Translations under genes and position numbers: made by a program
In this document: piece after piece, positions 24,701 through 36,259 of the stretch
Layout: each line of letters begins with the position of its first letter
How positions within the stretch are numbered: the first letter of the stretch is position 1
NCBI RefSeq assembly: GCF_020536995.1
Contig: NC_068355.1
Coordinates: forward strand, 7,064,829-7,128,828
Direction: 5' to 3'
DNA from: Dreissena polymorpha
Lineage: Eukaryota > Mollusca > Bivalvia > Myida > Dreissenidae
DNA: 64,000 nt
Notes under the pieces: generated by a model
Seen by the model: only the letters and a program-made list of their open reading frames with translations
The model's database searches: none
Told to the model about the DNA's origin: nothing

Positions 24701-25689
24701 GCATTTTTATACAATTTATCGTGCTTACGTCATCGAACTCAGTGGTCGCCCGTTCAACCCTTAACTACTCTCGCATGAGACATTAAACGAATATGCAGTA
24801 TAGATGGTGATGCACAAAAGGCACTAAAAGAGGCAGGGTCGTCTTAAGAACAGGATGTTTCCTGTTTATCGCATTATCCCCAGTAACACAACAAACAAGT
24901 CTAAGGACCGAAAGTGTTTACAATACAACGGGAATTATTTAATTTGTCGCGGTTGGAAAACCTAAACCGCAAAAATTGGGAACATAAACCAAAACATATG
25001 AGAGACTTACTGGATATCCTAAAAAATCAATTTCCTCTGCCTTTGCAAGAAAGAAAAAAGAAAAACAAAGACAAAACAAACAAAAATGGAGGCAATCAAG
25101 TTTACATCAGTTGAGAAATTATTGGGTCAATTCATGTGTAATTGACCATTTCACACCAAGGTTCACCAAATGTCTTAAAATAGCACCAAAAGGTCTCCAA
25201 TTTAAATATTTCTGAACTATTTACCAAATGACTGAAAACCGATTGCTGACTGAAGCCGGTTATTGCTTAGTTAGATTGTATGCATAAACAAAGCTGCTGC
25301 AAATTTCAGTTCTCTCAATTTCTTTTATTTTAAAATACCATTTATTGCAAATTGAAAATTCTGGAAACAATATAAAATTGCACAGATTGTCAACGTTCAC
25401 TTCTTCGTTCACCTGCGATAACATAAATATAAAAAAAACGGCAAACCAGACGAAACTGTTCACTGTGTAAACACACCATAGAGGCCTCGTTGAAAAGTAT
25501 ACTTCGTTTCTAAAAACGAAACAGTATTTAAAATATTTAAAATCAAACGCCAGTACGGTCGTTAGATAACTAAATAAACTACTTTTAAATAAGTTTTTTA
25601 AGAATTACGTACTATTACGTTGATTTTCAAATCTAGATAACTATGTGTTCACTTGGACATACTTTGATATATTTTAAGTGATATTTCCG
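21736..25689. other. About 4 kb of AT-rich DNA without a recognisable gene
   Basis: A 36-bp tandem duplication (phrase CAGTATGAGTCGATGAGATC) lies at about 23446-23517. A loosely repeated phrase (GATCAGNGCGTANNTCGTATTCAACC) lies at about 22560-22672. A 67-aa minus-strand frame at 25260-25463 starts with a hydrophobic stretch; it is discussed under findings. No other gene, RNA or element is supported. Confidence 0.5.
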
Positions 25690-26000
25690 TTTCTCACACT
25701 ATTGCTATACGATAGAACGTATGTGCATTTTATTGCAACTCACACCCTTTCATTGTGCAAATTGCATTCATGATTCGTACGTTTTGACCGTTCTGTAAAG
25801 CATGTTACCTGGAAGGTAAACATACCTTTATATGTGTCAGAAAATGATGCCCGACAAACCAGTTAATTGAATTATAAAGTTCAAACTGCGGCATGCCGTG
25901 CATCAAGTTGACTATTTATATACACTCTATTTATAGAGACGCAGATTATAAACAGGGTCTCGATAAAGTTAGAGTAACAAAAGGTAGGCACATGCTAGTT
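25690..26000. repeat. Segmental duplication, copy B, 5' piece
   Basis: This stretch matches copy A at about 14.78-15.06 kb: 'ATTGCATTCAT', 'ACGTTTTGACCG', 'GTCAGAAAATGATGCCC' and 'CTATTTATA' occur in the same order. The match breaks at about 26.0 kb and resumes at about 38.3 kb, so the 12.3 kb between them was inserted into copy B or deleted from copy A. Confidence 0.75.
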
Positions 26001-26101
26001 AAGAAATAGAAAACCTCACTGAGGGCCCTATGTCAGAATAGTTACCAGCAAGGCCACCAAATTTATATAGCGTACTTTTCATACTCGAGATGTGCGTTCA
26101 A

Positions 26102-26551
26102 CAAGGTGCCTGAACCACGTGACGTTTTCGGCTATGTGTGGGACAATTGGATGTAAACAAAACGTCGCTTCATATAACGTTTTTGATAATTTCTTCATTA
26201 TTTCAAAACCATTTTCAAAAAAAACAAAGACGAGTTCCCGGTCATTGTCAAAAGACACAACTTTGGTAAATTTGCGCTAAATTAATTAAGTAATTTTTCC
26301 AAAAAGCGCAACCGCGTGCTTGAAACACACGAAGTGAAATGCTATGTGTGGTATATTCTTTAATCGATCAACAAAAACGTTGATTACAATGTTGTCGAGG
26401 GTTTAAAAAGTAGGGCGGACATTGTAATTCTTCAGAGAAGCTACATACATTGTATGTTTGCGCAAATACATCTGATTCGGAGTGTGTGTATGAAAATGTA
26501 ATGATGCTATGTGTGGGACAATTTTTTTAAATGCTATGTGTGGTATACAAA
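26102..26551. repeat. Left terminal inverted repeat of the 3.0-kb element
   Basis: It pairs with 28685-29126. It holds four GCTATGTGTGG motifs, near 26131, 26341, 26505 and 26533, in the orientation expected for subterminal binding repeats. The inner edge is where the two arms stop matching after 'GCTATGTGTGGTATAC'. Confidence 0.85.
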
Positions 26552-26740
26552 CTAAACTAGAGAATCGAAAGATTGACATTAACGTCAATAATATTTAAAG
26601 TCTGTCTGAATAACAAAAGTTGGTCAATAAACATTGTTGGTAGTGTTTTGCGCGCCTTCAATATGATAAACCTACGTTCATGTCACTCAAAATTATCATG
26701 ATTGTCGATAACTTATATTCATATTTTGTTTACTTTTAGA

Positions 26741-26806
26741 ATGCCATTTGTTTGCGAACAGTGTGGCAGAGAGGTCAAAACACGGTCGGAGATATCCTAA
26801 CACAAA
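26741..26806 (+). pseudogene. Single C2H2 zinc-finger remnant
   Basis: From the ATG at 26741 the frame reads MPFVCEQCGREVKTRSEIS, a stop (TAA), then HKASHAR. Reading across the stop gives the classical spacing C-x2-C-x12-H-x3-H. The finger therefore looks real but is cut by one in-frame nonsense codon. It lies inside the 3.0-kb transposon and probably belonged to its transposase or an accessory protein. No further fingers are visible downstream. Confidence 0.5.
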
Positions 26807-27867
26807 GCCTCCCACGCACGGATAGGAAAAAAGTTCCGTTGGGCAAACTTTTTCTTGTTTGTTTCTATAAAATTGATTGTTACAAAATGTTGAATTTTCA
26901 GTGAATTGTTACTGCCAACTAATGCACTTGTTTAATACACAAAATCGTAAGGATTGTTTGTGCAAGATGTCATGTGAATATTATTGTAACAAAACTACAA
27001 AAAGTGTTAGTTGTGTATTTTTTAGCAGGAATGTGTAGGCATTTTTGACTGTAACGATAGTTATTAAATAAGCATAAAGAGATCATACAGCATTTTTAAA
27101 CAAATAGACACTAGGATAAATAACATTTTTTTTTCTGGAAAATCATGTATTTGTATCTAAATCCTATTGAGCTATCTGATATATCACGCATGCTATTATA
27201 TTTTTTTTTAAGTTTAACAGTTTATTTCATTTGTATTTTGTTCTTTTCAGGGAGATTAAAGTATTTTTGGAAGCACCTTCAAGAGACGTACTGATATCTT
27301 GATCAATGAAAAGTTGTCATATACAAACATGTATAGTAAATGTTCCAAAGTTTAAATAACTGTTTGTTTTATTACCAGATGGTGCACGTATTGCAGGGAA
27401 AGAAAACAATCAAAGTAAACATTACATAAAAATTTGACATTTCAACAAATTGAACAACATTATATGATTTAATGTTAATTACTTGGTGCAGTGGTAACAA
27501 GATCTTGCAGCGCCCTTTCATGACCGGGGCAAATGAGTATTTTCATTAAACATCTCAAACTATTTTCAGTTATTCAGATTTCATTTGAATTTGAGTAAAT
27601 GAAGTATTGATGCAATTCAATATGTTTGTTGGTATAATAACCCCCACAAGTCAAGACGTTTTGGCGATGATCATTTGTTATGACTTAATTGGAGCATTCA
27701 TATGTTTGAATAGCAAGATTTGCAAATTCATAAATTGACTGATTACAATTTCTTTGTGAATACTAATGTACTTCTTTATGTATTTGGTGCTTTAATTTCT
27801 ATTGTTATATGTGCATGCTAGTTATAAAGTAATGTTATTATTAATGACGTGTTTATTTTGATATACT

Positions 27868-27981
27868 GAAGATATTCATATGGAGATAATATTGGAACAG
27901 ACCACAAACAAGCATTATTGGATTCGAAGATGTTCATATGGAGATGATATTGGAATAGACCACAAACAAGCATCATTGGAT
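27868..27981. repeat. 57-bp tandem duplication inside the 3.0-kb element
   Basis: 'TTCATATGGAGATAATATTGG' and 'CCACAAACAAGCATTATTGG' are followed immediately by near-identical second copies. It is a local duplication with no coding meaning seen. Confidence 0.8.
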
Positions 27982-28684
27982 TTAAATTGTTATTTGTTAT
28001 GAAACACCTGTTTTATTAACACACATAATCAGATTTTATATTCATCTAATCAATTTTAGTAATAACATAGTTACAACACCCATAAATATACACACATATC
28101 AATACACACACTTTGTTTTGCTTATGCAAAAATACATGTTAAATGGTATGTTTGCATAGTTGAAATAGCTTTCCATAAACATCACAGAATAAAGCGGGGT
28201 CCCTTTCTCTGTCACTGTGGTTTTGATAATTAACTTGCCACATATCACCTTCCGTGTGGTTTGATGGTGTTCATGTAGTTCTTACACAGCTTCGAACCTT
28301 AAAAGCGTTACAGATCTTTCGACTAATCCTTTTCAAGTCTGAAAAACAATAGAAGTAAAACCCATTTTAAAGCATGTGCTCTTATTTTCTTTGTCATTCA
28401 TTAAAAATGGACCAAATTCAATGATCAGGCAGAAATATGAATCATTATATTTATTTAAAGACAATAAGTAAAACAAAGAAGTATTATATTTCAACATAAC
28501 ATGTATGCTTTTATAAGAATTATGTTCAGTTAAACATAAAGTGTTTAATCATTACACGATTACTTCAGTATTCAATAATGTAACATTTGGTTAATTTGAT
28601 ATATTTTCAGGACAGACTAAAGTTTATGTTCTAGATTCTTACAAAAATGTGTTCAGATTAAATGCAGAACTGACGGGCAAATTC

Positions 28685-29126
28685 TTGTATACCACACATA
28701 GCATTTAAAAAATGTGTCCCACACATAGCAGTATAACATTTATATACACACACTCCGAATTAGATGTATTTGCGCAAACATACAATGTAAGTAGCTTATC
28801 TGTGAAGAATAACAATGTCCGCCCTATTTTTTAAACCCTCGACAATATTATAATCAATGTTTTTGTTGATTGAACAAAAAATATACCACACATAGCTTTT
28901 CACTTCATGTGTTTTCAAACACGCGGTTGCAATTTTTGGAAAAAATACCTAATTAATTTTGCGCAAACTTGTGTCTTTTTACAATGACCGGGCACTCGTC
29001 TTGGTTTTTTTGAAAATGGTTTTGAAATAATGAAGAAATTATCAAAAACATTACCTGAAGCGACGTTTTGTTTACATCCGATTGTCCCACACATAGCCGA
29101 AAAAGTCACGTGGTTCAGGCACCTTG
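28685..29126. repeat. Right terminal inverted repeat of the 3.0-kb element
   Basis: Reverse complement of the left arm, with a few substitutions and small indels. It ends in CACGTGGTTCAGGCACCTTG, followed by the target duplication TTCAA. Confidence 0.85.
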
Positions 29127-29214
29127 TTCAAATGCACTTTACATTTTTCCCTTATCACTGGGTCTTAAGTCGTCCGTTAACATCTTGGCGCAGTATGCAG
29201 CCACGGCACATTGG

Positions 29215-29385
29215 CTTATTTACCTCACAGGTACCAATTTATACACCTGAGTGGAGAGAAGCAGATGTGGGGTAAATTTCTTGCTAAAGGAAATTCCAGT
29301 GGTCAGGGCGGGATACGAACCCGGGACCTGTCGATCCCTAAACCAGTGGCCTACCATTAGACCTCTGCTCCCACAAATAGTACAT
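29215..29385 (-). mobile_element. tRNA-derived SINE
   Basis: On the minus strand a tRNA-like head shows box A (GGTCTAATGGTAGGCCACTGG region) and a near-perfect box B (GGTTCGTATCC). A body follows containing 'GGAATTTCCTTTAGCAAGAA', 'CCCCACATCTGCTTCTCTCC' and 'GGTGTATAAATTGGTACCTG'. That body is a conserved SINE central domain I recognise from many invertebrates. It sits between the two large DNA transposons. SINEs depend on a LINE partner for movement. Confidence 0.75.
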
Positions 29386-30304
29386 GGACCGAAGCCGAAG
29401 GCTGAGGTCCATATTCTATTTTGGGTTGCCTGGCTGGTCACTATTATGCCATTGAGCCTGAAGTGAAGTTTTCTATTTCTTATATTTTGCCGAACATTTT
29501 TGAGCAGATAAATGTCAATAGAAATAAAAATAAACACCATATAAATTCCATCAATATTTATCAGTTACTATTAATAATATGTACCGTATTCTTGTTAAGC
29601 GCGAGCTGTCTCCCTGCGAAAGTTGGATAAGGAAAAATTCACTTCTTTATACAAAATTCTTTTTTATTGTAAAGCATTTCACATACTGAGATACATTTTA
29701 CGTAAAGATAACTGCTTATATCACAGACAACATGTACATTTTTGTATTTTTTAAGATGTGATTAATAATAGAAAAACACATTCGTAACCTGCCAAACGAA
29801 TCGTGCGTTTATACTTAGTATGCAAAGACAAATCTTTGCGTTGTATAACTTGCACACATGTAACAAATCAATCTCCACGCAGAGTTGTCGTTTCTTGCTC
29901 TCACATACAACTCTGCATAAGGCTCAACACGCCATTTTGTCTACCAAATAGTTAAAACCGAACAAACGCAATCAATGTATATTTGAGTGGATATTTAAGA
30001 CCGCATGCATTAAATTAAGAAATATGACTTTGAAATTTACGATAAATCGTCCAAAAACTTGTGAGTTTTAATGCAACTCTTTGGAACTATTTTATTGCCC
30101 ATTTACACAGATGGAAACATTCCACGCACTTCACAAATGTAAACAATTGAATATATTTTTTATTGAGTGACGTTAGGCATTTCTTCGACGTATTTATGTA
30201 TGGTGGTTTCTAAACATAAAAAAAAAACACATCAATTTTATAATAATGAATTAAGACTGATATAAGATATCATGTTATGAGATGGTTTTCTTTTTAGCAG
30301 TGAT
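29386..30304. other. AT-rich stretch without a recognisable gene
   Basis: The frames here are short; the 106-aa and 71-aa ones run into the SINE and are by-products of it. I see no domain, RNA or repeat. Confidence 0.45.
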
Positions 30305-30415
30305 TGTAATGTAACCGTCGGGCAAGAGATTGTTTAGTATACTGTAACCTCAATGATGAACGCTTGGAATGATCATGACATGAATGAGACGCTTTCATAA
30401 CAATAGTCCGTTCTG

Positions 30416-30790
30416 TATGGAAGCATATTTGTGCCACTACTTACCAAATGAAATAACGTGAAAATAATGGCGGATTTCGTGATAAAAACTTTTTTTTCTC
30501 GATAACAGATAAATTTTCACGAAAATAAAATGAATTATGTTAACACAAATTTGTCCCTGTTAGTGCTCTAAACTGCCACCACATAAAGATAAATTAAAGT
30601 TTTCACGAAAATAAATTACTTTTCTCGAAAACAGATAACTTTCCATGAAACCTTGGAAATAATACATTTTCACGAAAAGAGTAAAATAACGGAAGACTCT
30701 TCTTGAAAACTTTTCACGAAACCTTAAAAAACTCGCGAAAGTTGCCAGATCTAAAACTAGAAGCACTTCAGAGCCTTTAACGTGAATACC
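30416..30790. repeat. Left terminal inverted repeat of the 7.7-kb element
   Basis: It matches the reverse complement of about 37.80-38.125 kb. Shared phrases in order are TATGGAAGCATATTTGTGCC, AGTGCTCTAAACTGCCAMCA, TTTTCTCGAAAACAGATAAC and CGCGAAAGNTGCCAG. Several TTTTCACGAAAATAA subrepeats fill it. Confidence 0.8.
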
Positions 30791-31055
30791 TAACATGGTG
30801 TTCTACGCGTGGTCTGTAAGTATGTTTTAATTACCTAATACAAAGTAGATCTTTTAATTGCATAAAAGAATGATATTAATTGTTATTAAAAATGTTTGAA
30901 TTGTTTTTGGTCTACACTTCTTTTATCAATATAATTTGGGAAGGCATTTTTTCATAAAAATCAATGTTTTCAGTGGTAAACTTATATTTTTTGTTACAGC
31001 TGTCCCAGAGCTTTTTTACTTTTTGCTGTGTCGTAAATATACTGCAATAGAGGTA

Positions 31056-31408
31056 ACCAGCAGCTGGAGGGGCATTCATCTGGGAACCATCAGCTGGACG
31101 GGCATTCATCTGGGAACCAGCAGCTGGAGGGGCATTCATCTTGGAACCAGCAGCTGGACGGGCAATCAACTGGGAACCAGCAGCTGGAGGGGCATTCATC
31201 TTAGAACCAGCAGCTGGACGGGCATTCAACTGGGAACCAGCAGCTGGACGGGCAATCAACTGGGAACCAGCAGCTTGACAGGCATTCAACTGGGTACCAG
31301 CAGCTGGACGGGCATTCATCTGGGAACCAGCAGCTGGACGGGCATTCATCTGGTAACCAGCAGCTGGACGGGCATTCATCTGGGAACCAGCAGCTGGACG
31401 GGCATTCG
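31056..31408. repeat. 30-bp minisatellite, about 12 copies
   Basis: The unit starts ACCAGCAGCTGGACGGGCAT and continues TCATCTGGGA, with minor variants. Since 30 is a multiple of three, both strands stay open (GTSSWTGIHL on plus, NARPAAGSQM on minus), which explains the long frames here. Every unit contains CAGCTG, an E-box. It lies inside the 7.7-kb element. A splice acceptor (TTTTTTGTTACAG, ending 30999) and a perfect donor (GTAAGT at 31433) bracket the array, so it might be transcribed as an exon. I do not claim a protein. Confidence 0.92.
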
Positions 31409-31432
31409 GACCATGATTATGTGTCACCAGTG

Positions 31433-32940
31433 GTAAGTTGCTTAAATTCTCTTTAAAAATGGAAGCAAGCTGGAAATACACCAAATTTCCCTGTTTATGT
31501 ACAAGAGATGATATTTATTAGATGTTGTTCTTCATTTTGTCAACTGATTTCCTTAAAAAATAGAGTTTAAACAATTCTAAAATAACTAATGACCCAGAGT
31601 GTGAGGCACTTTATAAAACCTTGTAAGACCTTAATTATTTAACATGAAGTGTTAAAAGTGTAAGTATGGTCTTTGTGAATGTTTTTGTTTTTTCTTTTCA
31701 GAGTATTACGTATCCTAGAATTCCAACATGCCAGATTTGCAGAGATAGATATTGCGATACCTTTTAAGTCTGTGGACACATACTGTGCTACGTTTGCAGC
31801 TGCGAATTGGAAGAAAGGGGTTCAGTATGCCCCATTTTCAGGTGTCAGTTCAAAACGTCACAAAAACTGTTTTACTAAATAAAACTATGTTTCTTGGACA
31901 GATTTATGGTAAGGGAGTAGTTGGGTACGATTGATAAACCAATGAAAACCCAGATGGTTTTTTATACAACCGTAACCAAGCTCATACTATGTAGTTTTAA
32001 TAGATATTTAATGAAAAGTATTAAGAAATACCCAAGGAGGGTGACACTCATGATGTTATGATGTTTTTTCATTATTTTAGAAATTAGGTTTTACTCACTT
32101 GAGCACAAAGTATTTCTTCTTTTGATTTCCATGTTGTCCTGTTGGTAAATAGTTTTACATAGACTTATTTAGCGCCATCTTGGCCTTGTTTATTTGACTT
32201 GAAGGTTTTAAACATGAGATGCCAGCATATATGTTCATGTATACTTGTGTACTGTTGGATTTTGTTCTATAATTGCTATGTTTTTACATTTCTTATAGAG
32301 CACTTATTAATTCACGGTATCTTAAGTGTTGATATTAATTTGTTCAAATTTGGATATTGATTTCAAATTTCTTAATGTCAGATTGACATAACATGAGTAA
32401 ATATTTTGATATTTTTATATATAACATAGTTTGTTTTAATTCTTCCAGATTTCATTTCAATGAAAGTGTATATTTTAGCAAAAGTGTCAAATGAACCAAT
32501 TTAAGACAATAGAAGTCATTTTTGATAAGGCTGAAAATAATTAATATTGTAAATTAACTATAAAATACATTTTAATTCACCCTAGAAATTGCTTGATAGC
32601 TGGTAAAAATATTCCTGCTAATGAAAGGGAAACTGTGTCCCTTTATGTAAAACGGTAATTTTTTAAGATTTTATTCTTCAGAACAAAGTTTAAACTTAAG
32701 TTTTCTGATAAAAATATGTATACTTTTAATAACATTTAATAAAATATTAATGTATTCTTTTAGTAACATTTTAATAAAAAATAGCAAATACCAATGAACA
32801 TAAATGTTATACATTGTCATCTTTGAGATTATTATTTAATAAAGCTTACTCAGTATAAAAGGCCTGTCTGTGAAGAGTTTGAAATAGATCTGTATTACAC
32901 AAATGTTCAAGTTTTTTCGCGTTTTATATCCTTCTGTTTT
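31433..32940. other. Interior of the 7.7-kb element without a clear gene
   Basis: AT-rich DNA with one 67-aa plus-strand frame (31679-31882) that follows a strong acceptor-like tract (TTTTTTCTTTTCAG at about 31687-31700). It has no domain I recognise. Confidence 0.4.
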
Positions 32941-32984
32941 AGTTGTTATCCCACCTGATAGGTCGGAGGAGGATATGGGAATCG

Positions 32985-34535
32985 CGATCGTCCGTCCGTC
33001 TGTGTGTCCGTCCCGTTTTTGTCCGGATCATAACTTTGCCATTTATCACTGATCAAATTTCACTCATCTTGCTACAAAGGCTCCCTACTATAAGACGATG
33101 TGTCTCGCCATAAATTAAGATTGCTACCCCCAAGATCAATGTCACACTTATAGGTCAAATGTCCATATATGACAATATGATAGTGTTTCGAGTCCAGAGC
33201 ATAACTTCGTCATTTATCAAGAAAATTTCTCTTAACTTGGCAAAAGTGATCCCCATCAAAAGACGATATGTCGCGCTTTACAAACCAGGGTCCCTACCTC
33301 TAAGGTCAAGGTCACTGTTATAGGTCAAATATCTATTAATGACAATTTGATACAGTTTTTAATGTCTGTCCGAAGCATAACTTTGTCATTTATCATGCAA
33401 ATTTTAATTAACTCAAATGTTCCCCATTATTTGATGATGAGTTGCACATAACAACCATTTCCCTTTCTTCAAGGTCAAGGTCACACTGATAGGTCAAATT
33501 TCTATATATGACTATACGAAACAATGTTTTGTGTCCGAAACATAACATCTTCATTTATCAAGCAAATTTCATTTAACTTGGCACATATGTTCCCCATCAT
33601 TTGCCTATGTGTCGCGCTTAACACCCAGGTTCCTACCTCCAAGGTCAAAGTCACACTTATAGGTCAAATGTCCATATATGACAATATGATAGTGTTTTGT
33701 GTCCAGGGCATAACTTCGTCATTTATCAAGCGAATTTCATTTAGCTTGACACAAATGACCCCCTTAATTAAACGATGTGTCACGCTCAACATCGAGGTCA
33801 TTACCTCCAAGATCAAGGTCACACTTATAGGTCAAAATGTCTATATATGACAATATGATACAATTTTTTGTGTCCAAAGCATAACTTCGTCATTTATTAG
33901 GTGAATTTTAATTAACTTGGCACATATGTTACCCATCATTTGACGATAAGTAACGTTTAACACCTAGGTCCTTACCTCCAAGGTCAAGGTCACACTTATA
34001 GGTCAAATTTCAATATGACAATATGATACAAGGTTTTGTGTCCTGAGCTTAACTTCGTCATTTATCAAGCAAATTTCATTTATCTTGGCACAAATGTTTC
34101 CCACCATTAGATTATATGTTGCTTTTAACACCCATGTTCCTACCTCAAAGATCAAGTTCACTGTTATAGGTCAAATGTCCATATATGAATATATGGTACA
34201 ATGTTTCGTGTCTGGAGCATAACTTTGTCATTTATTAAGCGCATTTCATTTAACTTGGTGCTAATGTTCCCCATCATTAGACGATGTGTCGCGTTAAACA
34301 CCCGGGTACCTACCTATAATGTAAAGGGCACACGTATAGGTCAAATCTCCATATATGATACAGTTTCATGTCTCATTCGTGTCTGGAGCATAACTTCGTC
34401 ATCTTTCAAGTGAATTTCATTTAACTCGGCACAAATGTTCATCATCATTGTCCATTGTGTCATGCTGAACAGCCAGGTCCCTACCCCCAAGGTCAATGTT
34501 TCATGCCCTGTCTGCGTCCGTAGCACAATTTTGTC
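32985..34535. repeat. 169-bp tandem repeat, about nine diverged copies
   Basis: The phrase 'TATAGGTCAAATGTCCATAT' recurs near 33149, 33321, 33489, 33659, 33827, 33999, 34165 and 34336. Between copies come 'CATAACTTCGTCATTTATCA' and 'CCAAGGTCAAGGTCACACTT'. The array starts with a GTCCGTCCGTCTG-type tract. This is a widespread bivalve tandem family. The 108-aa and 70-aa frames here are repeat by-products. Confidence 0.85.
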
Positions 34536-36259
34536 CGCGGAGTTCTTGTTTGTTTGTTGTTTTTTCTTAAATTCTTAACTTTTTGATAACATTGATTTCA
34601 CATTGATTGCTATGTTGTGATATGACAAAAAGTCTGTCTTATTTTAAATAAATAATTTCTAAAATAAACAGTGTCATTATTAATTTTATTTGCCCTTGCT
34701 TGACTTAATCATGTTAATGTGTTTTAGCTTTACTTTTCGACGCATGTTGAGTTATTGTTATCAGACCAGTGTAGTTGAGGACATCAGTCTTGTTTAAATG
34801 TATGACTGGTGTCCATTTTTCAACAACAATCAAAGGTTTTCACCTCTAACTTTGAGCACTTGCAGCCAGTTGTGTAAACTTTGATAAAAGTTATCATTGG
34901 TTATCTTTTTCAATATCTCTGGTTTTTGGATAATTTAATTTGGATTCCAATTGTATAAAAAGATTAACGAGACCATGACATGCTTTTGATATTGTTTTTT
35001 TGTTGTTGTTAAAGTTAACCAAGGTTTTAACCAATTTGGACAAATTTAAGCAGTGGACAAAGATAACCGGCGGATAAGATATCCAAGTTTTATACAATGG
35101 GCTGTTGTTAACTATCAAAAGGAGAACACAAACTTGCAAGACAGATAATCCAAAACATATTTTGGCAGAATTATGCCCCATGTTCAACGTATATTTGTTC
35201 ACTTAGATTTTCATTTTATAATAATAATCTAGCACTGCCCTGAGAAAAGTCGAGTGCGTGAATGTCGAACGGTTCTTGTTTAAATATCATCTTAATTACC
35301 ATCAAACAAATTCAACTAATACAGCATTCTCTGACTAACCTTTGCACTTTCACATACTCGGTGTAGTTGTACCTTAACAAATAGTTAGTTGTACATAACT
35401 CTTGATGTATTTATCCATATATACTGGTGTGTTTGAAGTATGTTACTCAAAGGTCAAGGTCACATGTAGACTACTGCATAATGAAAATTAGTTTGGATAT
35501 GAAACACTTATTGTATGGCATAAAACTGCTATTCTCACCACACATTGGCGGAAAAAGGCAAGACGAGAAGTGCCTTATGACAACCCCTGCATTCACGGCA
35601 ACACGAGAAAATGACACCTGACAGCCCTCTGCCATGACTGCAAGACACAATGATATCAAATTTGACAGTTGTAATGAGTTAGTTTCTCTCGTTTATCTTT
35701 AGTCTTTACAGAACCGTCACAAGGCGCACCTTGTGTTGCCTTGTTCATACTGTATGCCCCCAAAAAATTATAACCATTTGAATGTATAAGGGTGATTGCC
35801 ACACATGGCCAGAACAGAAATATTCCACCGTTCATATGAAATTTGGAAGTGTTACAAAAACAGTGCAGTGATCCAGAAATTATATTTCCAGACACTCTAC
35901 CCTCGTGCAACACTACTTCCCCCGTGACGGTATTGATTCCATATACACCGTAACCGGGTTCGTGTTTTATTTTATTTTAGGGTGTTCATAACAAATAAAA
36001 GTAACATTTTGGCCACATATTTAAATGATATTTTAAAGCGAAACTGACAAAATATGTATTGTTTTATTGACACACAATCATACATGGCAATGACAGCGCA
36101 TACAAAGCCAACAGCTTGTTTAAAACTAGTACTTGCTCTGTTTTCAGACACAACTATATCAATTAATTGACATTTTGTCAACCAATGCACAAGTTAGCCA
36201 GCTTATAAGGAAATATCATTAAGTTCATTTTTATTTCATTTCCGTGTTAAACGAGGCAA
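34536..36259. other. Interior of the 7.7-kb element, no gene recognised
   Basis: Minus-strand phrases such as 'GGGGCATAATTCTGCCAAAA' near 35.17 kb look like a further diverged dispersed repeat. Frames of 60-102 aa match no family I know. Confidence 0.4.

Larger units (their letters stand above)
26102..29126. mobile_element. 3.0-kb DNA transposon with long TIRs and 5-bp TSD
   Basis: The left end is CAAGGTGCCTGAACCACGTG and the right end is its exact inverted copy over this stretch. TTCAA lies directly outside each end (26097-26101 and 29127-29131), a clean 5-bp target-site duplication. The terminal inverted repeats run about 450 bp with high identity and contain several copies of GCTATGTGTGG, likely transposase-binding subterminal repeats. 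The interior has a short zinc-finger remnant (26741-26806) and no transposase I recognise, so it is probably non-autonomous or decayed. The 5-bp duplication and CA(A/C)GGTG ends fit Transib-type elements, but this is inference. The ends and an internal phrase match the small element at 57.5 kb. Confidence 0.85.

Noticed and set aside
29220-29540. 106-aa and 71-aa frames around the SINE at 29.2-29.4 kb
   Set aside because: They run through the SINE body in both directions and have no independent support.
30912-31484. 190-aa minus-strand frame rich in NARPAAGSQ
   Set aside because: It is the reverse reading of the 30-bp minisatellite. The strand with splice-like signals is the plus strand, and even there no protein is claimed.
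33524-34413. 108-aa and 70-aa plus-strand frames
   Set aside because: They are made of the 169-bp tandem repeat and have no protein similarity that I recognise.
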